A stretch of 64,000 bases of DNA from Simplicispira lacusdiani (GTDB lineage Bacteria; Pseudomonadota; Gammaproteobacteria; Burkholderiales; Burkholderiaceae_C). Shown here in pieces: positions 55,932 through 64,000 of this stretch (position 1 is the first letter of the stretch; each line of letters opens with the position of its first letter). A program made the position numbers and the translations under genes. The notes beneath the pieces were generated by a model that worked only from the letters and a program-made list of their open reading frames with translations, did no database searches and was not told the origin of the DNA. The stretch spans positions 248,001 to 312,000 of the forward strand of contig NZ_QXGR01000002.1 of NCBI RefSeq assembly GCF_003604195.1. The letters run 5' to 3'.

Positions 55932-57362
55932 TCACGCCTGCACGGTGGCCTGCGGCTGGCGCTGGCGGCGCGCGTCATAGGCCGCCAGCGTAGCCAGCAG
56001 GGCCGAGGACACGCGGGCCGTGGGGCCGTCGGCGCGGCTGGTCAGGGCGATCGGCACGCGCGCGCCGAGCACGATGCCCGAGCCCGAGGCACCCGCCAGG
56101 TATTCGAGCTGCTTGGCCAGCATGTTGCCGCTCTCCAGGTCGGGCACGGCCAGGATGTCGGCGTCGCCCGCCACGCTGGACTCGATGTGCTTGATCTCGG
56201 CGGCCTGGGCCGAGATGGCGTTGTCGAAGGCCAGCGGGCCGTCGAGCAGGCCGCCCTTGATCTGGCCGCGGTCGGCCATCTTGCACAGCGCGGCGGCGTC
56301 CAGCGTGGACGGGATGTTCGGGCTCACGGTCTCCACCGCCGAGAGGATGGCCACCTTGGGGGTGGCCACACCCAGGATGCGTGCGAAGTCGATAGCGTTC
56401 TGGATGATGTCCTGCTTCTCGGCCAGGCTGGGGCGGATGTTGAGCGCCGCGTCGGTGATGAGCAGCGGCTTGGGGTACAGCGGCACGTCGAAGCGGAACA
56501 CGTGCGACATGCGCCGCCCGGTGCGCAGCGCGGGCTGGGCCAGCACGGCCTTGATCATCTCGTCGGTGTGCAGGCTGCCCTTCATCAGCACCTCGACCTC
56601 GCGGCGCGCGGCCATGGCGGCGGCCAGCTCGGCGGCCGCGTGGCTGTGTTCGACCGAGTGAATCTCCACGCCTTCGAGGTCGATCTCGGCTTCGGCGGCC
56701 ACGGCGCGGATGCGCGCCTCGGGGCCGATGAGCACCGGCACGATGAGGCCATAGCGCGCCGAATCCATGGCGCCGCTGAGCGAACCCACGTCGCAGGGAT
56801 GCACCACGGCGCAGCGCACGGCGGGCATGCCGTCGGCCAGCGCCAGCAACTCCTTGAAGCGCGCCTCGGGATCGAACAACTGGATCTGCGGGGCATTCAC
56901 CTTGGGGATGCGCACCTTGGTCGTGGGCGGCAGCACACGGGCCGAGCCATGCAGCACGCTCTGGCCCTTCTGGTTGGTGACCATGCAGTCGAGCTCGACG
57001 CGCTTCTTCTCGTCGTCCTTGCTCGCCACGGTCACGGTCACGGTGAGCGTGTCGCCGATGCGCACCGGCTTGGTGAAGTGCAGCACCTGCTCCAGGTAGA
57101 TGGTGCCGGGGCCGGGGAACTGCGTGCCCAGCAGCGCCGAGATCAGCGCGCCGCCCCACATGCCGTGCGCGATGACGCCGTGGAACAGCGTGTCGTTGGC
57201 GTATTCAGGGTTCAGGTGCGCCGGGTTGGTGTCGCCCGAGACGGCGGCGAAGGCCTGGATGTCGGCCTGCGTGAGGGTGCGCAGCAGGCGCGCGCTCTGG
57301 CCCACGGTGAGTTCGTCATAGGTGACGTTTTCCAGCCATTCGGTGTTCGGTGCCATGTTCAT
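55932..57362 (-). CDS. Fused MaoC-like dehydratase / phosphate acetyl(butyryl)transferase
   Basis: A 476-residue two-domain protein. Residues 1-145 form a hot-dog MaoC domain (ADIQAFAAVSGDTNPAHLNPEYA, with the catalytic Asp and His of (R)-hydratases, then HGMWGGALISALLG). Residues 160-470 form a PTA/PTB domain (SHVFRFDVPLYPKPLLITDAALN, SGSGIVLGARVPIALTSRAD). This fusion recurs next to ackA and PHA genes in betaproteobacteria. It would link (R)-3-hydroxyacyl-CoA with acyl phosphate pools. The native acyl chain is not known. Confidence 0.9.
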   Translation of the reverse strand: MNMAPNTEWLENVTYDELTVGQSARLLRTLTQADIQAFAAVSGDTNPAHLNPEYANDTLFHGVIAHGMWGGALISALLGTQFPGPGTIYLEQVLHFTKPVRIGDTLTVTVTVASKDDEKKRVELDCMVTNQKGQSVLHGSARVLPPTTKVRIPKVNAPQIQLFDPEARFKELLALADGMPAVRCAVVHPCDVGSLSGAMDSARYGLIVPVLIGPEARIRAVAAEAEIDLEGVEIHSVEHSHAAAELAAAMAARREVEVLMKGSLHTDEMIKAVLAQPALRTGRRMSHVFRFDVPLYPKPLLITDAALNIRPSLAEKQDIIQNAIDFARILGVATPKVAILSAVETVSPNIPSTLDAAALCKMADRGQIKGGLLDGPLAFDNAISAQAAEIKHIESSVAGDADILAVPDLESGNMLAKQLEYLAGASGSGIVLGARVPIALTSRADGPTARVSSALLATLAAYDARRQRQPQATVQA

Positions 57363-57393
57363 GTTGCTAGCGTCCTCGGTGAAAAGGGGAAGT

Positions 57394-58170
57394 TCAGGCG
57401 ACAGCGTGGCAGCCGCCGTCGACGTAGATGGTCTGGCCGGTCATGCCGGAGGCCGCGTCGGAGCACAGGAAGGCGCTGAGCTGCGCGATCTCGTCGAGCG
57501 TCACCAGGCGCTTGAGCGGCGCCTTGAGCACGGCATTGGCCATGAGTTCGTCGAAGCCGGCGATGCCCGAGGCGGCCCGCGTCAGGATGGGGCCCGGCGA
57601 GACGGCATGCACGCGGATGCCCTGCGGCCCGAGTTCCAGCGCCATGTAGCGCACCATGGATTCGAGCGCGGCCTTCACCGGGCCCATCAGGCCGTAGTGC
57701 GGCACGGCCTCGTCGGCGCCCAGGTAGGTCATGCTCAGCAGGCTGCCGCCCTGCGCCATGTGCGGCACGCACAGGCGCGCCAGCTCGGCGAACGAATGGC
57801 AGGAGACCTCCATGGCGCGCGAGAAGCCCTTGCGCGAGCTGTCGACCACCTGGCCGTGCAGGTCCTCCAGTGGCGCCCAGGCGATGGAGTGGATCACGAA
57901 ATCGAACCGCCCCAGGCGCCGGGCGGCATGCGCCACCAGGGCTTCAAGCTCGCCCTCCTGCTCGACGTTGCAGTGCACCAGCTCCACGTCCAGCGGTTCG
58001 GTCAGGGACTCGACGAAGCGCCGGGCCTTCTCGTTGAGGCAGGACACCACCAGCTCGGCGCCCATCTGGTGCGCCAGCTGGGTGCAGCCCCAGGCGATGC
58101 TGTTCTCGTTGGCCAGGCCCAAGACCAGGCCTTTCTTGCCGGCCAGGCTGAATGCGTTCTTCTTCGTCAT
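57394..58170 (-). CDS. fabI: Enoyl-ACP reductase FabI-like SDR
   Basis: A 258-residue SDR. The N-terminal nucleotide motif is GLANENSIAWGCTQL (FabI-type GxxxxxSIAxG), and the catalytic YGLMGPVKAALES has Tyr-x6-Lys. The AGFDELMANAVLKAPLKRLVT loop covers substrate. It reduces enoyl-ACP with NADH or NADPH. A second housekeeping fabI may exist elsewhere, so this copy may serve the PHA/acyl-CoA cluster. ATG at 58170 with GGAG upstream; farther frame is not used. Confidence 0.88.
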   Translation of the reverse strand: MTKKNAFSLAGKKGLVLGLANENSIAWGCTQLAHQMGAELVVSCLNEKARRFVESLTEPLDVELVHCNVEQEGELEALVAHAARRLGRFDFVIHSIAWAPLEDLHGQVVDSSRKGFSRAMEVSCHSFAELARLCVPHMAQGGSLLSMTYLGADEAVPHYGLMGPVKAALESMVRYMALELGPQGIRVHAVSPGPILTRAASGIAGFDELMANAVLKAPLKRLVTLDEIAQLSAFLCSDAASGMTGQTIYVDGGCHAVA

Positions 58171-58252
58171 GCGTTGCAGGCTCCAGGGAAACAGAAATAC
58201 GGCACCCCACCGTGGCGCACCCGGCGGGCACGGCCCACGGACAGGCAAGGGA

Positions 58253-58690
58253 TCAGTCGGTATCGAACAGGCGGCGCAGGCTGGCGCCGGCGGCGCCAGG
58301 CTTGAAGCCCTCGCGCACCAGTTGCTCGTGCGTGGCCACGACGATGTGGCGCGTGGCGTCCACCCCCACGCGGTTCACGTAGCTGCGCGCCACGCCGTAG
58401 CGCAGCACCAGCAGCCCGCGCAGCTCTTCGCGCAGGTGGGCCTGGCGGCGATCGGGGCTCATGCTGGCGCGCGAGGCCGCACGGCGGTCGGGCGTGACGC
58501 GCCGGTCCGGCACGGGCACGCGCACCGCGTCGATGTGCAGCACGCGCTCCAGGTCGGCCTCGTTCTCCAGGTCCACGCGCAGCGTGGTGGCCAGGCGGGC
58601 GATGCGGGCGCTCAGCTCGTGCACGGAGTCGCCCATGCGGCGCAGGTGGTCCGCCACCGGGTCGTTGCCGGGCCGGTGGTCAATCGGCAT
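58253..58690 (-). CDS. Hypothetical protein next to PHA synthase
   Basis: A 145-residue soluble protein of no recognised family. The N-terminal part (about 10-50) is helical with possible coiled coil; a middle RRVTPDRRAASRASMSPDRR stretch is very basic; the C-terminus forms alpha/beta. It overlaps the phaC stop by 11 bp, so it is translated with it and could be a granule-associated or regulatory protein. That link is inferred only from position. Confidence 0.65.
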   Translation of the reverse strand: MPIDHRPGNDPVADHLRRMGDSVHELSARIARLATTLRVDLENEADLERVLHIDAVRVPVPDRRVTPDRRAASRASMSPDRRQAHLREELRGLLVLRYGVARSYVNRVGVDATRHIVVATHEQLVREGFKPGAAGASLRRLFDTD

Positions 58691-60500
58691 AGCGCACCAT
58701 CACGTACTCCCCCGGTGCGTCGCACAGCACATGGGCCGGGTCCATGGCGGGCGGCGCCACGGGCTTGCCCGAACGCGCCTTGAGCCAGGCGTCCATGGCC
58801 TCCCACCAGGAGCCCTCGCGCACCGGCGCGTTGGCCGCCCATTCCTCGGGGTCGGTCCAGCCATGGCCGTCTTCCGTCGCGGCGATCTGGTAGCTGCGCC
58901 GGGGGCGGCCGGGTTCGGAGACGATGCCCGCGTTGTGCCCGCCCGCGGCCAGGATGAAGGTGACATGCGTGTCGGTCTGCAGGTGGATCTTGTAGACCGA
59001 GCGCCAGGGCGAGACATGGTCGCGCGTGGTGCCCACCACCAGCATGGGCGCATGGATGTCCATGAGCGCCACGCCCACGCCGCCCACGCGGTACTGGCCC
59101 GTGGCCAGCGCGTTGTTGAGGAACAGCGAGGACAGGTACTCCGAATGCATGCGCGCGGGCAGGCGCGTGAGGTCGGCGTTCCAGCTCATGAGGTCGAAGT
59201 CCACCTCGTCCTGCCCCAGCAGGTAACGGCGCGTGCTGCGCGACCAGACCAGGTCGCGCGCATTGAGGAACTGGAACGAACCGGCCATGGCCTTGCCCGA
59301 GAAATAGCCCTTGCGGTCCATCTCCTGGCGCAGCGCCTGGATCTGGTCGTCGTCGATGAACACGCCCATCTCGCCGGGTTCGCTAAAGTCGGTCTGCGCC
59401 GCCAGCAGCGTGACGCTGGCCAGTTCGGGCAGCTTGTCCAGGCCGCCGGCATCCTCGCGCCTGCGCTGGGGCGCCTTGTTCTGCTCCGCGCGGCTGCGGT
59501 GCCCCAGGGCGGCGGCCACCATGGCCAGGAAGGTGCCGCCCAGGCAGTAGCCCAGCGCATGGATGCGCGGCGCCTTGGTGCGTTCCTTGATGGCGGCCAT
59601 GGCATCCATGACGCCCAGGCGCAGGTAGTCCTGCATGCCCAGGTCGCGGTCGGAGGCATCGGGGTTGCGCCACGAGACGATGAACACCGTGTAGCCCTGG
59701 CCCACCAGGTAGCGCACCATGGAGTTGGCGGGCGAGAGGTCCAGGATGTAGTACTTCATGATGCACGAGGGCACGATGAGCAGCGGTTCGGGGTAGACCT
59801 TGGCCGTCGTGGGCGCGTACTGAATGAGTTCGATCAGGTGGTTGCGGAACACCACCTTGCCAGGCGTGGTGGCCACGTCCTGGCCCACCGCGTAGGTGAG
59901 CGGCTCCAGCACCGGCGGGTCGGTTTCCTGCTGGGCGGCCTGCTGCTTCTTCAGGTCGTCGGTGAAGTTCTGGTAGCCGCGCGCCAGGCTCTGGCCGCCG
60001 GTCTCGCGCGCGCGCTGCTGCGCCTCGGCGTTGGTGGCGGGCCAATTGGAGGGCGAGAGCGCATCGAAGGCCTGGCGCGTGAAGAACTCGACCATGTGCT
60101 GGTGGTGGCGCGTCATGCCGTCCACCTGGGCGGCCTCGCGCCACCAGGCATCGCTGGCCTTGAAGCCTTCCTTGAGGGCATTGAAGGGCCAGTGCTGCCA
60201 GCTCTCGTCCTGGAACCGCGCATCCTTGTCGGGCAGCGCGCTGCCCTGCTCGTCGGTTGGCGGGCGCATCGCGGACAGCCAGGCCTGCTGCGCCAGCGCC
60301 AGGGCGCGCTGCCCCAGCACCATCTGGCGGCCCGGCGACAGCGCCAGATGCATGGCCCAGTCGGCCGCCGCGAGCGCCATCGACACGGGCGACAGCCCCA
60401 TGTTGGCCCGCGCCATCCGGGCGTGGACACTTTCATCCAAGGCCTTGGCGGCCTGGCGCTGCCGTTCGTACGGTGAACCTGGAGAAGACTGTTGACCCAT
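58680..60500 (-). CDS. phaC: Poly(3-hydroxyalkanoate) synthase, class I type
   Basis: A 606-residue PHA synthase that polymerises (R)-3-hydroxyacyl-CoA at the granule surface. The lipase-like box GYCLGG holds the catalytic Cys 319. The catalytic Asp is in VGTTRDHVSPW and the His in AAGGHNAGIV. The conserved PSWP-like PSNWPATN, LIVPSCIMKYYILDL and NPDASDRDLGMQDYL regions are present. It is first gene of the phaC-hypothetical-fabI-maoC/pta-ackA run on this strand, with GGGGGG before the ATG. No phaA/phaB nearby. Confidence 0.92.
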   Translation of the reverse strand: MGQQSSPGSPYERQRQAAKALDESVHARMARANMGLSPVSMALAAADWAMHLALSPGRQMVLGQRALALAQQAWLSAMRPPTDEQGSALPDKDARFQDESWQHWPFNALKEGFKASDAWWREAAQVDGMTRHHQHMVEFFTRQAFDALSPSNWPATNAEAQQRARETGGQSLARGYQNFTDDLKKQQAAQQETDPPVLEPLTYAVGQDVATTPGKVVFRNHLIELIQYAPTTAKVYPEPLLIVPSCIMKYYILDLSPANSMVRYLVGQGYTVFIVSWRNPDASDRDLGMQDYLRLGVMDAMAAIKERTKAPRIHALGYCLGGTFLAMVAAALGHRSRAEQNKAPQRRREDAGGLDKLPELASVTLLAAQTDFSEPGEMGVFIDDDQIQALRQEMDRKGYFSGKAMAGSFQFLNARDLVWSRSTRRYLLGQDEVDFDLMSWNADLTRLPARMHSEYLSSLFLNNALATGQYRVGGVGVALMDIHAPMLVVGTTRDHVSPWRSVYKIHLQTDTHVTFILAAGGHNAGIVSEPGRPRRSYQIAATEDGHGWTDPEEWAANAPVREGSWWEAMDAWLKARSGKPVAPPAMDPAHVLCDAPGEYVMVRYAD

Positions 60501-60546
60501 GCACTACCCCCCGCACTTTTCGTTACGAACTATGAGTATGCCCGGA

Positions 60547-60574
60547 TTGACAGCAATTCCCATTTCATTAATAA
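60547..60574 (+). promoter_or_regulatory. Sigma-70-like promoter of the ABC exporter
   Basis: TTGACA at 60547-60552 and TAATAA at 60569-60574 with a 16-base spacer. It points to the ABC ATPase gene, whose ATG is about 128 bases further, leaving a leader with a family 1 repeat. The divergent phaC promoter is not evident. Confidence 0.4.
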
Positions 60575-60628
60575 GGCAATCCAGCAGATGTTGACGACCG
60601 TCAAAATCAGCACCGGTATTCTTTCCAG

Positions 60629-60690
60629 GGCGCTATATATTTCATAGCTTGCAGCGCTCATGCAACAAGCCCTGACTGCCGATTTCATCC
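60629..60690 (+). repeat. Family 1 repeat upstream of the ABC ATPase gene
   Basis: Contains GGCGCTATATATTTCATAGC, TTGCAGCGCTCATGCAACAA and CTGACTGCCGATTTCATC. An ATG at 60660 within the repeat is in frame with the ATPase gene but is not the likely start. Confidence 0.65.
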
Positions 60691-60701
60691 ACAATCACCG
60701 C

Positions 60702-61658
<957 letters not shown>

Positions 61659-61710
61659 TCCCGGCCGCGCGGCCCATGCAAGCCGCGCGCCAAATGCGCA
61701 CAATACGGCC

Positions 61711-62538
61711 ATGCCTTCCACCGCCCTGCCCGGCCGCGCCGCCGGCCCCTCCCTCTGGCGCCCGCCCGGCCTCTCGCTGCGCTGGTGGCCGGTGTTCCTG
61801 CGCAACCTGCTGGTGTGGCGCAAGCTCGCCATCCCCAGCCTGGTGGGCAACATCGCCGAGCCGCTGATGTGGCTGGTGGCCTTCGGCTACGGCATGGGCG
61901 CGCTCGTCGGGCAGATGCAGGTGAATGGCCAGCAGGTGCCCTACATCCTGTTCCTGGCCAGCGGTTCGATCTGCATGAGCGCCATGAACGCCGCCAGCTT
62001 CGAGGCGCTGTACTCGGCCTTCTCGCGCATGCATGTGCAGAAGACCTGGGAGGGCATCATGAACACCCCCGTGGCGCTGGACGACGTGGTGCTGGCCGAG
62101 ATGCTCTGGGCCGCCTTCAAGGCACTGTTCACGGTCACGGCCATCATGGGCGTGATGCTGGCGCTGGGCATCAGCCATTCGCCCAAGCTGCTCGTGGCCT
62201 GGCCGGTGCTGCTGTGCGTGGGCATCATGTTCTCCAGCATCGCGCTGATCTTCAACGCGCTGGCCAAGGGCTACGACTTCTTCACCTACTACTTCACGCT
62301 GGTGCTCACGCCCATGATGTTCCTCTCGGGCGTGTTCTTCCCGCGCGAGCAATTGCCCGCCGTGGTGCGGCACATTTCCGACTGGCTCCCGCTGACCAAC
62401 GCCGTCGAGCTGGTGCGCCCGCTGTTCATGGACCAGTGGCCCGCGCACCCGCTGCGCCACGGCCTGGTGATGGTGGCGACCACCGTGCTGGCCTACTGGG
62501 TGGCGCTGGCGCTCACGCGCCGCCGCTTCGCTGCCTGA
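61711..62538 (+). CDS. ABC-2 type permease, NodJ-like
   Basis: A 275-residue membrane protein with six helices, and NodJ-type segments VGNIAEPLMWLVAFGYGMGALVG, WEGIMNTPVALDDVVLAEMLWAAFKAL and TPMMFLSGVFFPREQLP. It forms the channel for the adjacent ATPase. It ends 5 bp before a small downstream gene and so probably shares the transcript. Confidence 0.9.
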   Translation: MPSTALPGRAAGPSLWRPPGLSLRWWPVFLRNLLVWRKLAIPSLVGNIAEPLMWLVAFGYGMGALVGQMQVNGQQVPYILFLASGSICMSAMNAASFEALYSAFSRMHVQKTWEGIMNTPVALDDVVLAEMLWAAFKALFTVTAIMGVMLALGISHSPKLLVAWPVLLCVGIMFSSIALIFNALAKGYDFFTYYFTLVLTPMMFLSGVFFPREQLPAVVRHISDWLPLTNAVELVRPLFMDQWPAHPLRHGLVMVATTVLAYWVALALTRRRFAA

Positions 62539-62543
62539 GCGCC

Positions 62544-63038
62544 ATGACCGCGCCCGCCCTGCTGAGCCCGGAACACATCGCCATGGTGGACCGGGGTGTC
62601 TCGGTGATCGTGGCCTCGCGCGATGCCGCGCTGCGCCCCAGCCTCATGCGCGGCGTGGGCAGCGCCATCAGCGCCTGCGGCACGCAGGTCACCGTCTACC
62701 TGCGGCGCAGCCAGTCGCGCCAGCTCTTGCAGGACATCGCGGCTGGCGGCGGCGTGGCCGTGGTGTTCAGCGAGCCGCCCACGCACCGCACGCTGCAGCT
62801 CAAGGCCGCCACAGCCTCCCAGCGCGAAGCCGGTCCGGCCGACCTGCCGCTGCTGCGCCGCTACCTCGCGTCCATGCAGCACGAACTGGCCCAGGTGGGC
62901 TACGGTCCCGCCTATGCCGCCGCCATGCTGTCGGCACCGCTGGAGGACGTGGTGGCCCTGCAGTTCACGCCCGAGGCCGCCTTTGACCAGACGCCGGGCC
63001 CACGCGCAGGCGCGCCCCTGGCCCCCGCCGCGCCATGA
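62544..63038 (+). CDS. Putative FMN-binding split-barrel protein
   Basis: A 164-residue protein. RGVSVIVASRDAALRPSLMRGVG and VTVYLRRSQSRQLLQDI are compatible with the pyridoxamine 5'-phosphate oxidase-like split barrel, and LEDVVALQFTPEAAFDQTPG gives the usual end. Flavin or another cofactor is inferred from the fold only. Its stop overlaps the start of a longer protein with a similar N-terminal domain, so the pair may act together. Confidence 0.62.
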   Translation: MTAPALLSPEHIAMVDRGVSVIVASRDAALRPSLMRGVGSAISACGTQVTVYLRRSQSRQLLQDIAAGGGVAVVFSEPPTHRTLQLKAATASQREAGPADLPLLRRYLASMQHELAQVGYGPAYAAAMLSAPLEDVVALQFTPEAAFDQTPGPRAGAPLAPAAP

Positions 63039-64000
63039 CCGCGCCCCAGCTCCCCGCCATCCGCGCCTGCCTGGAAGGCGCCATTCCGGCCATCATGGCC
63101 ACCTGCGCCAGCGATGGCACGCCCAACGTGGCCTACATCTCGCAGGTGGTCTACGTGGACGAGGGCCATGTGGCGCTGTCGTTCCAGTTCTTCAACAAGA
63201 CGCGCGCGAACATCCTGGCCAATCCGCAGGCCTCGGTGCTGCTGCTCGACCCGGTGACGGCGCGCTTCTACCGCCTGCACCTGCGCTACCTGCGCACCGA
63301 AACCAGCGGCGCGCTATTCGAGAGCATGAAGGCGCGGCTGGCCGGCATCGCCTCGCACACCGGCATGGCCGAGGTGTTCCGCCTCAAGGGCTCAGACGTG
63401 TATGCGGTGGAGCATATCGACGCCCTCGACGGCGAGGGCCTGCCGCCCGCGCCCTGCCGCACCGGCCTGCTGCACCGCCTGCGCCAGTGCAGCGAACGCC
63501 TGGCCGCCTGCACCGGCCTGGACGAACTGCTGCAGGCGGCGCTGTGCGCGCTGCAGGAATGCATGGGCATGGAACACGCCATGGTGCTGATGCTCGACGC
63601 GCCGGCCCGGCGCCTCTACACCGTCGCCAGCCGGGGCTATGCCACCTCGGGCGTGGGTTCGGAGATCGCGCTGGGGCACGGCGTGGTCGGCACGGCCGCG
63701 CGCGAGAACACGCCGGTGCGCATCAGCCACATGACGCACGCGGCGCTCTACAGCCACGCCATGCGCAGCAGCCTGCAGGCCGACGCCCCGGATGGCGGGG
63801 CTCCCGGCATGGAGATTCCCTACCCCGGCCTGCCCGAACCCCACAGCCAGCTCGCCGTGCCCATGGTGGCCGGCGGGCGCGTGCTGGGCGTGCTGTTCGC
63901 CGAGAGTCCGCGCGACATGGCCTTCGACTTCGAGGACGAAGACCTGCTGGTGGCGCTCGCCGGGCACCTGGGCGCCGCCATCGACCTGCTGCAGGCCGCG
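63035..64000 (+). CDS. PNPOx-like plus GAF domain protein (cut by window end)
   Basis: At least 322 residues, open to the end of the window. The N-terminal split-barrel domain (about 1-135: IPAIMATCASDGTPNVAYISQVVYVDEG, VALSFQFFNKTRANIL) resembles pyridoxamine 5'-phosphate oxidase proteins. A GAF domain follows (about 165-320: CMGMEHAMVLMLDAPARRLYTVASRGY, VVGTAARENTPVRI, QLAVPMVAGGRVLGVLFAE). The combination suggests a sensor in which a flavin-like or redox cofactor informs a later output domain that lies outside the window. Start overlaps the previous gene by ATGA. Confidence 0.78.
   Translation, partial: MTAPQLPAIRACLEGAIPAIMATCASDGTPNVAYISQVVYVDEGHVALSFQFFNKTRANILANPQASVLLLDPVTARFYRLHLRYLRTETSGALFESMKARLAGIASHTGMAEVFRLKGSDVYAVEHIDALDGEGLPPAPCRTGLLHRLRQCSERLAACTGLDELLQAALCALQECMGMEHAMVLMLDAPARRLYTVASRGYATSGVGSEIALGHGVVGTAARENTPVRISHMTHAALYSHAMRSSLQADAPDGGAPGMEIPYPGLPEPHSQLAVPMVAGGRVLGVLFAESPRDMAFDFEDEDLLVALAGHLGAAIDLLQAA

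Noticed and set aside
60660..60701. ATG at 60660 as start of the ABC ATPase
   Set aside because: It lies in a family 1 repeat without ribosome site; the domain begins after the ATG at 60702.

Overview
The window looks like chromosome from a GC-rich betaproteobacterium of the Comamonadaceae (Burkholderiales; Acidovorax, Alicycliphilus or Diaphorobacter-like). This rests on the protein character of RuvB, PhoH, TtcA and PhaC, on the complete heme d1 gene set of a cytochrome cd1 (NirS-type) denitrifier, and on two dispersed repeat families. Coding density is very high. Most genes are in short, overlapping operons (many ATGA or GTGA junctions), no gene-free stretch exceeds 300 bp, and no rRNA, tRNA, CRISPR array or IS element was seen.

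Layout. 0.1-4.5 kb: a GST, a 13-repeat Sel1 protein with a lipoprotein partner, and a ParD/ParE-like toxin-antitoxin pair with a palindromic operator. 4.5-5.8 kb: cca. 5.8-9.5 kb: the most distinctive locus. An ECF sigma factor of the SigF type and its membrane anti-sigma NrsF are divergent from a bufferin operon (DUF2282 four-Cys precursor, DUF692/MNIO enzyme, DUF2063 partner, DoxX membrane protein). Both divergent promoters match GTAACC-N16-CGAA exactly. 9.5-17.4 kb: housekeeping genes (thioredoxin 2, DUF2905, a NDUFAF7-like methyltransferase, an SDR plus two tandem FolB-like genes, ttcA, a DUF4136 lipoprotein, a histidine phosphatase, a D-threonine-aldolase-family enzyme, lysoplasmalogenase). 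17.4-20.7 kb: a LysR-controlled maiA/FAH/VOC ring-cleavage operon.

20.8-28.2 kb: heme d1 biosynthesis, with nirE divergent from nirC-nirF-nirDL-nirG-nirH-nirJ-nirN and an FNR/DNR-type box between them. NirD and NirL are fused. nirS itself is not in the window. 28.4-32.0 kb: RidA and a three-gene ABC exporter (adaptor, FtsX permease, ATPase). 32.1-37.6 kb: ruvB and ruvA, separated by a small secreted protein and a Lys-C-like secreted protease, then phoH and ybeY. 37.9-39.7 kb: a seven-repeat FG-GAP-like propeller lipoprotein whose signal peptide is out of frame at a C5 tract. 39.9-43.3 kb: TauE/SafE, MFS, dtd, CDF transporter. 43.4-46.8 kb: a sensor kinase and FixJ-type regulator, a perfect palindrome, a secreted HbpS/GlcG-like protein and an ankyrin protein. 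46.9-54.6 kb: DbpA helicase, MgtC/DUF4010, a PAS-GGDEF-EAL protein, AMP nucleosidase, a membrane diguanylate cyclase. 54.7-60.5 kb: PHA synthase, FabI-like reductase, a MaoC-phosphotransacetylase fusion and AckA, all on the minus strand. 60.7-64 kb: a NodIJ-type ABC exporter and two flavin-barrel-like proteins, the last cut by the window end.

Two dispersed repeat families run through the window. Family 1 (about 50-65 bp, core ATAGCTG...AGCGC...GGCGCTACAGGCC, eight copies) sits at gene borders and inside genes. It supplies stop codons for at least four genes and contains the ybeY start codon. Family 2 (about 110 bp, very GC-rich, three copies plus a fragment) is intergenic.
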